From Demetria terragena DSM 11295 (GTDB taxonomy: Bacteria; Actinomycetota; Actinomycetes; Actinomycetales; Dermatophilaceae), in assembly GCF_000376825.1 (NCBI RefSeq), contig NZ_AQXW01000004.1, positions 372,001 through 436,000 on the forward strand: DNA of 64,000 nucleotides. Direction: 5' to 3'. The notes under the pieces were generated by a model. The model saw only the letters and a list, made by a program, of their open reading frames with translations, was not told where the DNA came from and made no database searches. A program made the translations under genes and the position numbers. Below are positions 26,026 through 36,586 of this stretch, piece after piece. Every line of letters starts with the position of its first letter. Position 1 is the first letter of the stretch.

Positions 26026-27342
26026 TCAGGCGGCGGTGACTGCGCGGGTTGCGTCGCCGAGAATGCCAAGTCCGCGGTCCAAGTCTGCATTCGAGATCGT
26101 CAGCGGCGGCATGATCTTGACGACCTCGCCCTCCGGACCTGACGTCTCGACCAGCAAACCTCGGTTGAACGCCTCAGCGGCGACCTTGCCTGCGACCTCG
26201 ACGTCATCGAAGTGCAATCCAACCAGGAGGCCACGACCTCGGAAATGGCCACCCGTTTCGCTGCCCAGGGCCTCCAGACCACGGCGCAGTTGATCGCCAC
26301 GTTCGCGAACACTCGCCGCGAACTCCTCATCCGCCCAGAATTCTCTGAGGGCTGCGGTTGCGGTGACGAAAGCCGGGTTGAAGCCGCGGAAGGTGCCGTT
26401 GTGCTCACCCGGCTCCCAGAGGTCCAACTCTGGACGCAGCAGGGTGGCAGCAAAGGGCAGACCTAGTCCAGACAGAGATTTCGACAGGCACACGACGTCC
26501 GGAACGATGCCAGCCTCTTCGAACGAGAAGAACGTGCCGGTACGTCCACAGCCAGCCTGCACATCGTCAACGATGAGCAGCACCTCAAAGCGGCGACACA
26601 TGTTCTCCAGGGCTTTCAACCACTCGACTCGGGCAGCATTGAGGCCGCCCTCACCCTGCACGGTCTCGACGATCACCGCAGCGGGCACATCAACACCAGA
26701 GCCACTGTCGGCCCAAACCCGTTCCAACCAGAGGAAATCGGTGGTGTCGCCACCGAGGTAGTCGTCATAGGGAGCAGTGGTCGTGTGGTGCAGCGGGATG
26801 CCGGCGCCACGACGCTTCATCGAGTTCCCAGTGACCGCAAGCGAACCCATGGTCATGCCGTGAAAAGCATTGGTAAAAGACACGATCTGTTCGCGCCCGG
26901 TCGCCTTGCGCACGATCTTCAGCGCCGTCTCGACGGCATTCGTGCCCGTCGGCCCTGGGAGTTGGACTCGGTAGTCGAGGCCACGCGGAAGCAAGATGTA
27001 CTCCTCGAATGCCTCCAAAAACTCGCGCTTGGCAACCGAGTACATGTCCAGCGAGTGAATCACTCGGTCGGTGCCGAGGTAGTCCAAGAGCGCCTTCTTG
27101 AGCACTGGATGATTGTGCCCGTAGTTCAATGCGCCAGCGCCAGAGAAGAAGTCGAGGTAGGTCCGTCCGTCAGCAGTGGTCTGCTCGGCGCCGGAGGCCG
27201 TGTCAAAGACGACGGGCCAGGAACGGCAATAGGAGCGCACAACGGACTCGCGGCGTTCGAAGACCGAGGTCTCCTGGTCGTGCATCGTGCTCACCGCCGA
27301 ATCACTGGTCGTCGCAACGGGCGTGGTCTGAGTGGTTGTCAT
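26026..27342 (-). CDS. ectB: Diaminobutyrate-2-oxoglutarate transaminase
   Basis: PLP class III aminotransferase making L-2,4-diaminobutyrate from aspartate semialdehyde, first committed step of ectoine synthesis; 438 aa. [18 protein letters not shown] is the EctB signature; Asp259/260 ([13 protein letters not shown]) and the Schiff-base Lys288 ([14 protein letters not shown]) are present. About 25 extra Thr/Ser-rich residues precede the usual start ([13 protein letters not shown]), but ATG 27342 is well supported by AAGGAG 4 nt upstream. Third gene of lysC-ectABC, 67 nt after ectA. Confidence 0.97.
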   Translation of the reverse strand: MTTTQTTPVATTSDSAVSTMHDQETSVFERRESVVRSYCRSWPVVFDTASGAEQTTADGRTYLDFFSGAGALNYGHNHPVLKKALLDYLGTDRVIHSLDMYSVAKREFLEAFEEYILLPRGLDYRVQLPGPTGTNAVETALKIVRKATGREQIVSFTNAFHGMTMGSLAVTGNSMKRRGAGIPLHHTTTAPYDDYLGGDTTDFLWLERVWADSGSGVDVPAAVIVETVQGEGGLNAARVEWLKALENMCRRFEVLLIVDDVQAGCGRTGTFFSFEEAGIVPDVVCLSKSLSGLGLPFAATLLRPELDLWEPGEHNGTFRGFNPAFVTATAALREFWADEEFAASVRERGDQLRRGLEALGSETGGHFRGRGLLVGLHFDDVEVAGKVAAEAFNRGLLVETSGPEGEVVKIMPPLTISNADLDRGLGILGDATRAVTAA

Positions 27343-27409
27343 CGTGCTCCTTGCTCGGACACACAACGTGCCCGTCTGGGGATGGATGGGAAAGGTCGTG
27401 CGGTGCGCG

Positions 27410-27940
27410 TCACGCTCGTTCGGTGGTGCCCGCGCGAAGGTCCTCACGCAATGGCGTGATGCGGTGCAGCAGCTCGGCCTGCCAGTCGTCTTCGTCGGGA
27501 AAGTGCTCCTCGGCGAAGAGGTCAGTGATGGTGTGCTGTGCTCCGTGTCGCTCGGCGAAGGAGGCGAACAGCCGGTTGGACTCCGGGTTGTCCTGCACAA
27601 TCGTGGTCTCAAGGCTGTAGGCGTCGGTCCGGCCGGCCAACTCGTCCAGCATCCGCCCGGCAAGGCCCTTTCCTCGCTGCGACTCATCGACCGCGATCTG
27701 CCAGATCATGAGGGTCGTTGGCTCCTCTGGGCGCCAGTAGCCCTTGACGAACCCCACGACGTTCCTCTCGATTTCAGCCACCAGTGAGGTGGCGTGGAAG
27801 TCGCGAGTCCACAACATGTAGGCATAGGGCGTATTCAGGTCAAGGCGTTGGCTGTCCCGGGCAACGCGCCACATCTCGGCGCCGTCCTTGAGCCACGGGT
27901 GCCGAAAGACCACCGCCGGGCTGCGCTCTTCGGCGCTCAT
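27410..27940 (-). CDS. ectA: Diaminobutyrate acetyltransferase
   Basis: GNAT enzyme acetylating L-2,4-diaminobutyrate at the gamma-amino group; 176 aa. The EctA block [20 protein letters not shown] and the acetyl-CoA loop [18 protein letters not shown] are present. It is coupled to lysC by an ATGA overlap, which makes aspartokinase and EctA production stoichiometric. Followed by ectB and ectC. Confidence 0.95.
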   Translation of the reverse strand: MSAEERSPAVVFRHPWLKDGAEMWRVARDSQRLDLNTPYAYMLWTRDFHATSLVAEIERNVVGFVKGYWRPEEPTTLMIWQIAVDESQRGKGLAGRMLDELAGRTDAYSLETTIVQDNPESNRLFASFAERHGAQHTITDLFAEEHFPDEDDWQAELLHRITPLREDLRAGTTERA

Positions 27941-29280
27941 CGGCCGGTGCCTGCGTGCACGACGGCTTCTACATCGCTGTCGAGCCCGAACGCTTCGTGC
28001 AGCACCCGGGTGGCCTCCTCGACTTGGCTGTCGTCCACGACGGCCGAGAGTCGAATCTCCGATGTAGAAATGAGATGAACGGTGATACCTGCCTGAGCCA
28101 GGGCCTCGAACAACTGGGCAGGGACCTCTGGGCTCGAACGCATTCCCACACCGACCACCGATACCTTGCCAACCTCGTCGGTGTAGGTGATCCCGGCGAA
28201 GCCCAAGCGGTCCTTGGCGCCTTCGAGTGCCGCGATGGCGCGACGACCATCGTCGACCGGCAACGCGAAGGAGAAGTCGATGAGTCCGGTGTCAGCCGCA
28301 GTATGCGTCTGGCCAATCATGTCGACAGTCGACACGGCACCGGTGATCACGGCAAAGATTGCCGCCGCGGTTCCCGGCACGTCGGGCACACCGACGACCG
28401 TCACTTTCGACTGGTCATGGCTGTGCGCAATTCCGCTGATGACTGGTTCTTCCACGGGTTCCTCTCGGGTGTTGCCGGGGGCTGACGGGCGCTGCGATAG
28501 TGCAGACTGCGGCTGGGGCGTACGGGGGTGATCGGCTGGAATCTGGGCTGGGTCGTCGGTCACCCAGGTGCCATATCCCGCGCCAAAACTGGATCGCACG
28601 TGGAGCGGAACACCATGCCGTCGGGCGAACTCCACCGACCTCAGGTGCAAAATCTTGGCGCCATGAGCGCACAACTCCAACGCCTCCTCTGAGGTCAGCA
28701 CCGGCAACTGCTGTGCGTGACTGACCACCCGAGGATCGGCCGAGAAAAGGCCGTCGACATCCGTATGGATCTCGCAGACATCCGCATCGAGAGCCGCGGC
28801 CAGCGCAACTGCCGTTGTATCGGATCCACCACGACCCAGCGTGGTGACGTCATCGTCGTCCGACCAGCCTTGGAACCCCGCGACGATCGCGACCGCGCCG
28901 GACTTGAGGGTCTCGACGATTCGGGCGGGATTGACCTCGAGGATGCGCGCCGCACCAAAGTCATCTGTCGTGCGCAATCCGGCCTGAGCGCCTGTAAACG
29001 ACACCGCGGCGTGATCGAGTTCGTGGATCGCCATGGCAAGAAGCGCCATCGAGATCCGCTCCCCTGCCGTGAGCAACATGTCCAACTCACGCGCCGTGGG
29101 ATTCTTTGTAATGTGCTGGGTCAGGTCGAGCAGTTCATCGGTCGTATCTCCCATGGCCGACACCACGACGGCAACGTCGTGTCCGGCCTCACGGGTTTCG
29201 ACGACGCGTCGCGCCACACGGTGCAGCGACGCCGCATCGGCAACGGAGGATCCTCCGAATTTTTGGACGACCAGGGCCAT
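27937..29280 (-). CDS. lysC: Aspartate kinase linked to the ectoine genes
   Basis: Phosphorylates aspartate, the entry to aspartate semialdehyde and hence lysine, threonine or ectoine. 447 aa. Kinase domain: [13 protein letters not shown] at the N-terminus, [18 protein letters not shown] near 147-164. Two ACT domains follow an expanded Pro/Gln-rich linker (about 243-280). In the first ACT domain the effector loop reads [17 protein letters not shown] (322-338). Against C. glutamicum LysC as I recall it, Ser301, Thr308 and Thr311 become Thr, Ile and Ser. The gene is first in lysC-ectABC, whereas housekeeping actinobacterial lysC normally precedes asd. It may be a dedicated second aspartokinase. 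ATG with GGAGAG upstream. Confidence 0.95.
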   Translation of the reverse strand: MALVVQKFGGSSVADAASLHRVARRVVETREAGHDVAVVVSAMGDTTDELLDLTQHITKNPTARELDMLLTAGERISMALLAMAIHELDHAAVSFTGAQAGLRTTDDFGAARILEVNPARIVETLKSGAVAIVAGFQGWSDDDDVTTLGRGGSDTTAVALAAALDADVCEIHTDVDGLFSADPRVVSHAQQLPVLTSEEALELCAHGAKILHLRSVEFARRHGVPLHVRSSFGAGYGTWVTDDPAQIPADHPRTPQPQSALSQRPSAPGNTREEPVEEPVISGIAHSHDQSKVTVVGVPDVPGTAAAIFAVITGAVSTVDMIGQTHTAADTGLIDFSFALPVDDGRRAIAALEGAKDRLGFAGITYTDEVGKVSVVGVGMRSSPEVPAQLFEALAQAGITVHLISTSEIRLSAVVDDSQVEEATRVLHEAFGLDSDVEAVVHAGTGR

Positions 29281-29582
29281 AACTCTCCATGAGGTCGAGG
29301 GGCTGGACGTATCAACAGTTTACGGACTTTAATGTCGATCTCCACTTGACCGATGGCGAATTCGACCGCGCCACAGTCAAATTCGCAACGATGCGCACCG
29401 CGTAAGCACATTGCGCAATCTCTCGCGGGCGCGCGCTTGCGGGCGAGCGCCCGCGCACACGCGCCGAAAAAGACATGCTGGGCGAGCAGCCATATAGCAA
29501 AACGGGACGAACCTGGAGCGAATATGTCCACTCCAGATTCGTCCCGTTGAAATGTCAGTGTGACTCTCGCCACACCGCGGGG
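29281..29582. other. Intergenic region upstream of lysC-ectABC
   Basis: 302 nt without a gene, more AT-rich than its surroundings near 29310-29360, where the operon promoter should lie (TAAACT and GATACG are possible -10 elements, not assigned with confidence). A GC-rich 7-bp hairpin at 29439-29454 and the S15 peptidase terminator at 29501-29548 occupy the rest. Confidence 0.5.
29501..29548 (-). terminator. Rho-independent terminator of the S15 peptidase gene
   Basis: Arms of 18 nt (29501-29518 and 29531-29548), fully paired on the minus strand except for one G-U, 12-nt loop. On the minus strand the stem ends GTTTTGC, giving a short U-tract. It lies 35 nt after the S15 stop and insulates lysC-ectABC. 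Confidence 0.8.
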
Positions 29583-31400
29583 TCAGGGTCGGAAGTCCAA
29601 GGAATACGTCCCTCCCTGAGTCGTCAGACCCTCGACCGTGTTCGACGTGAGATAGCGGTCGAGGTACGGCGCACGGGATCCTTGGGTCGCCTTGTCCTTA
29701 GCCGGGTTTTGCAACGGAAGCGCCAGGCTGGCCGACTTCACCGTGATGCGCTCACCGGTGCGTTCACCATCCCAGAGGTCTCCCTCAGCATCGGTGCCCA
29801 CCGTGACAGCCAACTGATGCCCAGGCTCAAGAGTCCAGTCCATGCTGCGCAGTTCGTACTTCGTCCGACCACTCGCGTCCAAGGTGACGATCATGTCGTT
29901 GATCGGGACACCCGTACCGTCGGGGCCGATGTCCCACAGGCTGGTCGTTGCCGTGCCGCTTCCCGTGGTGCGCAGCTTCACGACCGGGGTTCCCGTCAAC
30001 CGGGTGGCCTTCTTGACTGGCTTGGACCAGGTGTTGAGGGCCGACGAGATCGGGCTGCGACCAGCGCCGTCGGAGGCCCGAGGCAATCCCAGGGCGCGGA
30101 CTGGAGCCATGGAGGGCATGTTCTCCATATCGGCCTGCCCCCGAGGGTCGCCCTGGCGCCGCTTGGCCGCCGAACTCTGAGATGCGACCCGAGGCGCCTT
30201 CCCGGTGTCGACATACGACCCGGTACTAAGCGAAATATCTTGCGTGACAGCGCTATTCGGCCAAGTCTTCTCTTCTCGCCAAGTGCCGGAATTGTCCTGC
30301 ACCACCCAGTTCGGGTCCTTGACCTTCGGTTCGATGCCCTTCAAATGCTTGTCATAGAAGCGCATTACCTCATCGAACCAACCAGATCGACCCATCAGGA
30401 GCCGTCCTGAAGCATCGGTGTCGTTACCCCGGATGTGGTCGAAGGGCCCGATCCATCCGCGCTGCTCTCCCCGGTGATTCTTCAGGAAGGTTTCCATGTC
30501 TTCGGGCATGGTGTTCGGCTCGATCGTTCCCTGGGTGACGAAGATGGGGACCTTGGACCCTTTGACATTGGCGGCTAGGTTGCGCGCCTTCCAATAGTCG
30601 GAGTTCGGATCGGGGTTCTGGTTGTTGTTCATGTTGTTCGTCAAGCACTCGGGGTTGCGCTCTTCATACTTCGCGTTCTTCGCATAGCGAGCGGTGTCAT
30701 CGGCCATGGGATCGATGGTGGCGATGCCGTTATAGCTGCTGGGCGTGTCCCGGTGATTCCATCGCGGAACCCCGTTCTGCCAGAGGTACTGGTACATGTC
30801 CCATACCGGTTCTTGCGCCACTACAGCCTCCAGGCCGGGGGTACGCATAGCGGCACCGGCCAATCCCGTCGAGGCGTCGTAGGACTTGCCATACATTCCG
30901 ACCTTCCCAGTCGACCATGGCCGCGACTTGGCCCAGTTCACGGCGGTGGCAATATCAGCCTGCTCACCCGGACCGACCCAGTCCAAGCATCCGGTTGATC
31001 CACCGAAGCCGCGCAGGTCAACCATGACCACGGTGTATCCCTTCTTCATCAACTCGGCACCGTCGACCAGGTCCCGGAATCGCTCCGATGGCCCGACCGC
31101 CTCATACCCGTCGTTGCTGGTGGCGCCAGCGTGCGCAAAGTAGGAACTGACCGACAGGATGACCGGCGTCTTGGCCTTGGCCGGCAAGTGGGCCGGACGC
31201 AAGACATCCGCGTGCAGCTGGACACCGCCAGCTGAAGGGAAATATGCCTCGGTCCAGGCCGCCCCCTCGGGAACACGGACATTGTCTTCGTGGGTAACTG
31301 GGTCAGCCGCCTGCGCATCGTTCGCACTGACGAGTACCAACGCGGGCATGGACAGCGCGGCGGCGGCGGCGACCGCCACCGTGCGACGGATGGGAGACAT
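29583..31400 (-). CDS. Secreted S15-family X-Pro dipeptidyl-peptidase-like hydrolase
   Basis: Exported alpha/beta hydrolase of the CocE/X-Pro dipeptidyl-peptidase (S15) family, 605 aa from ATG 31400 (AAGGAG upstream). Sec signal peptide: MSPIRRTVAVAAAAALSMPA then cleavage after NDAQA. Hydrolase motifs: VVMVDLRGFGGSTG, nucleophile Ser in GKSYDAS, and a probable catalytic His in FDHIRG. The last 180 residues form the C-terminal jelly-roll seen in this family. Peptide or ester substrate unknown. Monocistronic, with a clear terminator, divergent from parC. Confidence 0.88.
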   Translation of the reverse strand: MSPIRRTVAVAAAAALSMPALVLVSANDAQAADPVTHEDNVRVPEGAAWTEAYFPSAGGVQLHADVLRPAHLPAKAKTPVILSVSSYFAHAGATSNDGYEAVGPSERFRDLVDGAELMKKGYTVVMVDLRGFGGSTGCLDWVGPGEQADIATAVNWAKSRPWSTGKVGMYGKSYDASTGLAGAAMRTPGLEAVVAQEPVWDMYQYLWQNGVPRWNHRDTPSSYNGIATIDPMADDTARYAKNAKYEERNPECLTNNMNNNQNPDPNSDYWKARNLAANVKGSKVPIFVTQGTIEPNTMPEDMETFLKNHRGEQRGWIGPFDHIRGNDTDASGRLLMGRSGWFDEVMRFYDKHLKGIEPKVKDPNWVVQDNSGTWREEKTWPNSAVTQDISLSTGSYVDTGKAPRVASQSSAAKRRQGDPRGQADMENMPSMAPVRALGLPRASDGAGRSPISSALNTWSKPVKKATRLTGTPVVKLRTTGSGTATTSLWDIGPDGTGVPINDMIVTLDASGRTKYELRSMDWTLEPGHQLAVTVGTDAEGDLWDGERTGERITVKSASLALPLQNPAKDKATQGSRAPYLDRYLTSNTVEGLTTQGGTYSLDFRP

Positions 31401-31550
31401 GCGGGCTCCTTCACGAGCACTCGATTGTGTGGCATGGATCACATTAGGAGTTGCCCGCACCTGGCAGTGGAATAGCGTCGTCTAACTTTCGCCACTGCGA
31501 CAGATTCGCCAGTCAGCATCAATGCGGCGAGCCTGCGCGCGCGTGCGCCC

Positions 31551-31594
31551 CGCATCCACAAGGATGCGAGGTTGTCTGCACGTTGCTGCAGACA
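31551..31594 (+). promoter_or_regulatory. Two tandem hairpins in the parC leader
   Basis: CGCATCC-ACAA-GGATGCG (31551-31568) and TGTCTGCA-6 nt-TGCAGACA (31573-31594) are perfect stems lying 37-80 nt before the parC ATG, with AGGAGG following at about 31612. They could influence parC translation or termination, or serve as protein-binding sites. Confidence 0.45.
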
Positions 31595-31630
31595 CGCATC
31601 GTCCAAATCCAGCAGGAGGCACACCGCCCC

Positions 31631-34045
31631 ATGGCCACCAGCGAAGAGAAGATCGTCGACATCTCCGTTGAGGAGGAGATGGAGTCGGCTTTCTTGGAGT
31701 ACGCGTATTCGGTCATCTACTCGCGAGCGCTGCCCGATGCTCGCGATGGGTTGAAGCCCGTTCAGCGCCGAATCCTCTACGCCATGGATGAGATGTCCCT
31801 GCGCCCCGACCGCCCGCACGTGAAGTCCTCCCGCGTGGTCGGTGAAGTGATGGGTAAGTACCACCCCCATGGGGACCAGGCGATCTATGACGCGTTGGTG
31901 CGCCAAGCCCAGGCATTCACCATGCGGCTGCCACTCGTGGATGGCCACGGCAACTTTGGCTCGCTCGACGATGGCCCGGCGGCACCTCGCTATACCGAGG
32001 CCCGAATGGCTCCGGCGGCCACATTGCTCACCACATCGCTCGATGAGAACACCGTCGAGTTCGTCCCCAACTACGACGATCAGTTCACTCAGCCGGGAGT
32101 GCTTCCTGCGGCCTACCCCAACCTCCTGGTGAACGGCGCCAGCGGCATCGCGGTCGGGATGGCCACGAGCATGGCGCCACACAATCTCGGCGAAGTCATT
32201 GCTGCGGCGCGTCATCTCATCAAGAACCCTGACTGCTCGCTCGATGACCTGATGAAGTTCGTTCCCGGGCCGGACCTGCCAGCAGGTGGTCAGATTGTCG
32301 GGCTCGACGGAATTCGCGACGCCTACCTGACGGGGCGAGGTTCGTTCCGGACTCGTGCCACCGTACGGATCGAGAAGACCTCTCCCCGGCGCAAGGGCAT
32401 CGTGGTCACCGAGCTGCCGTATCTCGTCGGTCCGGAGAAGATCATCGATCGGATCAAGGACCTGCACCAGGCCAAGAAGTTGCAGGGCATCGCCGACGTC
32501 AAGGACCTGTCCGACCGCCATAGCGGTCTCAACCTCGTCATCGAGATCAAGAACGGGTTCAATCCGGATGCGGTTCTGGAGACTCTGTACAAGCAAACAC
32601 CGCTCGAAGAATCTTTCGGCATCAACAACGTGGCGCTGGTCGAAGGTCAGCCGCGCACGATGGGGCTCAAGGAACTCCTGACCGTCTACGTCGAGTTCCG
32701 GATCGATGTCGTGCGCCGCCGCACCCAGTTCCGGCTCGACTCCCGCGAGCGCGACCTGCACCTGGTCGAGGGACTACTCACCGCGATTCTGGATATCGAT
32801 GAGGTCATCCAGATCGTGCGGACCTCCGATGACGCCGGCGTGGCCCGCGAACGACTCATGACGGTCTTTGACCTATCTGAGATGCAGGCGACCTACATCC
32901 TGGATCTTCAACTGCGCCGACTCACCAAGTTCAGCCAGATGGAACTCGAAAAGCGTCGCGACGACTTGAGGTCCGAGATCGAGAAGCTTCGCGCGATCCT
33001 CGACGACGAAAAGCTGCTCCACAAGGTGGTGTCCGACGAACTGGCACAGGTTTCGAAAGATCACGCCACGCCCCGACGGACAGTGCTGCTGGAATCGGCT
33101 GGCGGACCTGCGACATCGGCAGCACCGCTCGAAGTCGCGGACGACCCGTGCGTGGTGCTGTTGTCCTCGACGGGGCTCCTTGCTCGCACGACAACAGGTG
33201 ATCCCCTCGGTGTGAGCGGTACGCGCCGAAAGCACGACGCCATCGTCGGAACAGTCCACACGACCGCACGCGGTGATTTTGGTGTGGTGACCTCAGCGGG
33301 CCGGGTGGCACGCATCAGCGCTCTCGACCTGCCCACTCTTCCCCCAAGCAATGACGCTCCGAGCCTGTCCGGCGGGGCGCCACTCGCGGCTTACGTCAAC
33401 CTCGACAAGGGCGAGCAACCACTCACGATCATCGGTCTTGGTGAGGACGCGCCGCAGGTGGCGTTGGGCACGCTGCACGGCGTCGTCAAGCGGGTGCTTC
33501 CCGACTTTCCCGCCGGCAAGGACAATTTTGACGTCATCTCGATGAAGGACGGCGATCGCGTGGTTGGCGCCGCACCCGCCCCCGACGGCACCGAGGTCGC
33601 CTTCGTGACCAGTCACGCACAACTCCTTCGCTTCCCCGCCGATCTGGTTCGCCCCCAAGGGCGTTCGGCCGGCGGCATGCAGGGAATCAAGGTCGCGGCG
33701 GGGGCGCATGTGGTGTCGTTCGGCGTCATCCGACCGGACGCCGACAATGTGGTGGTCACTATCGCTGGAGTGTCAGGGGCCATCCCCGGGACCGATGTCG
33801 GTTCGCTCAAGGTGACACCGCTCGAGGAATACCCACGCAAGGGCCGAGCAACCGGTGGCGTGCGCTGTCATCGTTTCCTCAGGGGCGAGGACGAGCTGCA
33901 CGTGGCCTGGGTCGGACCCCAGCCAGCCCGCGCCGCAGGCACCACTGGCACCCCGATCGAGCTGCCGCCGGCCGACGGACGGCGCGATGGGTCGGGAATC
34001 ACCGCTCCCGGGCCGATTAGCGCGATCGGAGGAGCCTCGAACTAG
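31631..34045 (+). CDS. parC: DNA topoisomerase IV subunit A
   Basis: Type IIA topoisomerase cleavage subunit, 804 aa, the actinobacterial second GyrA-like protein. Winged-helix and tower domains at 1-480 with active Tyr121 in APRYTEARM; coiled region about 430-475; C-terminal beta-pinwheel with a degenerate box ([10 protein letters not shown]) in place of the canonical GyrA box, which supports decatenase rather than gyrase function. The quinolone-region residue aligned with E. coli GyrA Ser83 is Gln83 ([12 protein letters not shown]). AGGAGG precedes ATG 31631 by 13 nt. The partner parE is 11 kb away, oriented oppositely. Confidence 0.93.
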   Translation: MATSEEKIVDISVEEEMESAFLEYAYSVIYSRALPDARDGLKPVQRRILYAMDEMSLRPDRPHVKSSRVVGEVMGKYHPHGDQAIYDALVRQAQAFTMRLPLVDGHGNFGSLDDGPAAPRYTEARMAPAATLLTTSLDENTVEFVPNYDDQFTQPGVLPAAYPNLLVNGASGIAVGMATSMAPHNLGEVIAAARHLIKNPDCSLDDLMKFVPGPDLPAGGQIVGLDGIRDAYLTGRGSFRTRATVRIEKTSPRRKGIVVTELPYLVGPEKIIDRIKDLHQAKKLQGIADVKDLSDRHSGLNLVIEIKNGFNPDAVLETLYKQTPLEESFGINNVALVEGQPRTMGLKELLTVYVEFRIDVVRRRTQFRLDSRERDLHLVEGLLTAILDIDEVIQIVRTSDDAGVARERLMTVFDLSEMQATYILDLQLRRLTKFSQMELEKRRDDLRSEIEKLRAILDDEKLLHKVVSDELAQVSKDHATPRRTVLLESAGGPATSAAPLEVADDPCVVLLSSTGLLARTTTGDPLGVSGTRRKHDAIVGTVHTTARGDFGVVTSAGRVARISALDLPTLPPSNDAPSLSGGAPLAAYVNLDKGEQPLTIIGLGEDAPQVALGTLHGVVKRVLPDFPAGKDNFDVISMKDGDRVVGAAPAPDGTEVAFVTSHAQLLRFPADLVRPQGRSAGGMQGIKVAAGAHVVSFGVIRPDADNVVVTIAGVSGAIPGTDVGSLKVTPLEEYPRKGRATGGVRCHRFLRGEDELHVAWVGPQPARAAGTTGTPIELPPADGRRDGSGITAPGPISAIGGASN

Positions 34046-34055
34046 GCTCACTCAC

Positions 34056-34994
34056 GTGACCAGCACACGACCAGACGCCTGTTCGGTGCAATGGGAGCAG
34101 GACGCCCCATCGGCGGCCGGCACCGCGTCCCCAGCGACCTTTTGGGTCGCCCTAGAGCAGCCGGGACCGTGGGGACGTGATGCCATCACCGCATCCCGGC
34201 TGGACGTCGGCCTCGGCAAGGAACTCGCAGCTCGTTGTGCTGACGCAGGCGGCCGGCTGCTCCTGATCAGAGAGCCCGGCCAACGCGCGGAGCAAGCCCT
34301 CACCGGACGTGCCCGCGTGCTCATCGCCGGGCGTCTGGCGAACGACCCCTATCTCCTCACCGGGTCAGTGACGTCCCCGGCCGACCTCCTCGACCTCCCG
34401 TTCGAGGCTCTGGTCGACCAGCCGCCGGGCATCGCCAGTGATGCGATACCAGATCTGACACTCGCCACCGAGCCCGCCTTGCTGGTGTGCACCAACGGGC
34501 GCCGGGATGTCTGTTGTGCGGTCCGCGGCCGACCCCTTGCCCACCACACCGCCATCGTTTTTCCAGGTCAGGTCTGGGAGTGCTCCCACACGGGCGGCCA
34601 CCGTTTTGCGCCGACCGCGATCGCGCTTCCGTCTGGTCAGACGTGGGCTCGCCTTACCCCCGAACTGGCGGTGCGCGCCTTGGCAGCCGAAGGCGGCAAT
34701 CGTCTTGACCCAGAACTTAACTCGCCGCACTACAACCGGGGCCGATCCTGCCTCCCCGCGCCAGCCCAAGCTGCGGAAGCCTGGTGGCGGTCGCGTACCT
34801 CCGAAGACCGCCTCGGTGGGCTGTCGTGGACCGTGGACGAGCGTAGCGGTGGCTTCCGGGTCGAGCTGAGCCATCAGGACGGTCGTACCGCGACTCTATG
34901 GGTCACCCACACTTCCGATCCGGGCGAGCGTTCGGACTCCTGCGGAAAAGCGATCGGCCCGACCCGCAGTTGGCAGGTCGAGCCGATCGAATAG
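34056..34994 (+). CDS. Sucrase/ferredoxin-like protein
   Basis: 312-aa member of the Suc_Fer-like family, which has a thioredoxin-like [2Fe-2S] ferredoxin fold. Cysteines in LLVCTNGRRDVCCAVRG and the motif WECSHTGGHRFAPT are the family markers. The electron-transfer partner is unknown; the name sucrase is historical. GTG 34056 begins 10 nt after the parC stop, so it is probably read through from parC. Convergent with the APC permease gene, 16 nt away. Confidence 0.87.
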   Translation: MTSTRPDACSVQWEQDAPSAAGTASPATFWVALEQPGPWGRDAITASRLDVGLGKELAARCADAGGRLLLIREPGQRAEQALTGRARVLIAGRLANDPYLLTGSVTSPADLLDLPFEALVDQPPGIASDAIPDLTLATEPALLVCTNGRRDVCCAVRGRPLAHHTAIVFPGQVWECSHTGGHRFAPTAIALPSGQTWARLTPELAVRALAAEGGNRLDPELNSPHYNRGRSCLPAPAQAAEAWWRSRTSEDRLGGLSWTVDERSGGFRVELSHQDGRTATLWVTHTSDPGERSDSCGKAIGPTRSWQVEPIE

Positions 34995-35010
34995 CACAGC
35001 AGCGCGAGGG

Positions 35011-36435
35011 CTACTCCAAGTCGCCAGGATTGCGCATGTACGTCTTGCGTGAGTAGACCGCTCGGTTGAGGAACCACGTCACGGCAAAGAGGATCAGGCC
35101 CAGGAGCAACAACCAGCCGGCGATGACGTACTGCTCGTTGTCTCGACCGGACAGCTTGGGAAGCACCAAGAACGTGCAGGTGACCACACCGACGTAGGGC
35201 AGCCACGTTGGCGCACGAAAGGCGTCATCGGGCCCCGGATCGCGACGAAGGACCAACACCGCGACGTTGACCACGGCGAAGACCGCGAGTAGCAAGAGGG
35301 ATGTGGTGCCGCCGAGGTTCTTCACCACGTTGCTTTCAGCCTGGCTCGTCACGTAGCTGATCAGACCAAAGGAGATCGCGGTCGTGAACAGAATCGCCAC
35401 CCACGGGGTGCGACGCTTCGGGTGCACTTTGGCAAGAGGTGCGGGCAGAACGCCCTGATTAGCCATGCCGTACAGCAGACGGCTGGCCATCAGCATGTTG
35501 ATCAGTGCCGAGTTCGCGACCGCGAACATCGAGATCCACGGCAGGATGTCCTCGATCGGCAGGTTTGGCGCACCGGCCTTCACCACTGACACCAACGGTG
35601 TTTCGTTGCCCTCGAGTTCGCTGAGCGGGACCAGGGCCACCGCACAGATCGACACCAGTACGTAGATCGCTCCGGTGATCCCAATGCCGGTCAGCATCAT
35701 CTTCGGGAAGATCTTTGCTGGCTCCTTGGTCTCCTCGGCCATATTGACCGAGTCCTCGAAGCCCACCATGGCGAAAAACGCCAGGGAGGTCGCAGCCGTC
35801 ACCGCGAGGAAGGTGTTCTTGTCGCTGGGGCTCTCGAAGATGATGACCTGCGAGAAGTCCGCACGGCCCTTCGTCATGGCAAACAAGCCGACGAAGATCA
35901 CGAGCAACAGTCCCGAGAGCTCGACCATGGTGAGGACCACATTGGCTTTGACGCTCTCGCCGACACCACGCAGGTTGACCAGCATCACCAGCACCATGAA
36001 GCCCAGCGCAACCATCATGACCTGACTGGAGCTCGCCTCCCAGTCAAGGCCCGCGGCGAAGTTGGAGGCAAAAGCCCGCGACGCGGTCGAGGCTGACGTG
36101 ATGCCCGAGCACATGACGGTGAACGCGACCAAGAAGGTCACAAAGTGGATGCCGAAGGCCTTGTGGATGAACGTGGCGGCACCGCCTGCTTGGGGGTACT
36201 TGGTCACCAACTCCAAATACGAGAAGGCGGTGATGGCCGCCACGATGAAGGCCACGAGGAAGGGCGCCCAGGCAGCCCCACCGACCTCTGCCGCCACTTC
36301 TCCGGTCAACGCATAGACACCGGTGCCGAGAATGTCGCCGACGATGAACAGCAGAAGGAGCTTTGGCCCCATCACGCGAATCAGGGCCGGTGACTCTTCC
36401 GATTCTGCGACAGACGCAGACGATTGCTCACTCAT
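35011..36435 (-). CDS. APC-family amino acid permease
   Basis: 474-aa integral membrane transporter with about 12 hydrophobic segments. LFIVGDILGTGVYALTGEVA is the unwound TM1 Gly motif that binds the amino acid backbone. FAMVGFEDSVNMAEETKEP is the conserved TM6 to loop signature. The cationic/ethanolamine-like substrate range is not predictable. Monocistronic; divergent from the NlpC/P60 gene across a 312-nt spacer. Confidence 0.9.
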   Translation of the reverse strand: MSEQSSASVAESEESPALIRVMGPKLLLLFIVGDILGTGVYALTGEVAAEVGGAAWAPFLVAFIVAAITAFSYLELVTKYPQAGGAATFIHKAFGIHFVTFLVAFTVMCSGITSASTASRAFASNFAAGLDWEASSSQVMMVALGFMVLVMLVNLRGVGESVKANVVLTMVELSGLLLVIFVGLFAMTKGRADFSQVIIFESPSDKNTFLAVTAATSLAFFAMVGFEDSVNMAEETKEPAKIFPKMMLTGIGITGAIYVLVSICAVALVPLSELEGNETPLVSVVKAGAPNLPIEDILPWISMFAVANSALINMLMASRLLYGMANQGVLPAPLAKVHPKRRTPWVAILFTTAISFGLISYVTSQAESNVVKNLGGTTSLLLLAVFAVVNVAVLVLRRDPGPDDAFRAPTWLPYVGVVTCTFLVLPKLSGRDNEQYVIAGWLLLLGLILFAVTWFLNRAVYSRKTYMRNPGDLE

Positions 36436-36586
36436 AGACCTGAGGGTGTCGGTCCGCGGCCTCAGTGTCCAGCAACTCCGCCGTCAAAGGTTCGGCGTGG
36501 CGCGCTCAGCGCGCCTTCGAGCATCAAATCTCACTCCTTGAGACGGCCGCAGCGGTCGCAACTTGCCCTGAGCCGCAAGCCTTACG

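Noticed and set aside
25614-27342. Ectoine hydroxylase (ectD) as part of the ectoine operon
   Set aside because: No such gene lies after ectC or elsewhere in the window; the next gene downstream is convergent.
31439-32761. 440-codon minus-strand open frame over the parC 5' half
   Set aside because: Antisense shadow; parC motifs, including the active Tyr, are on the plus strand.
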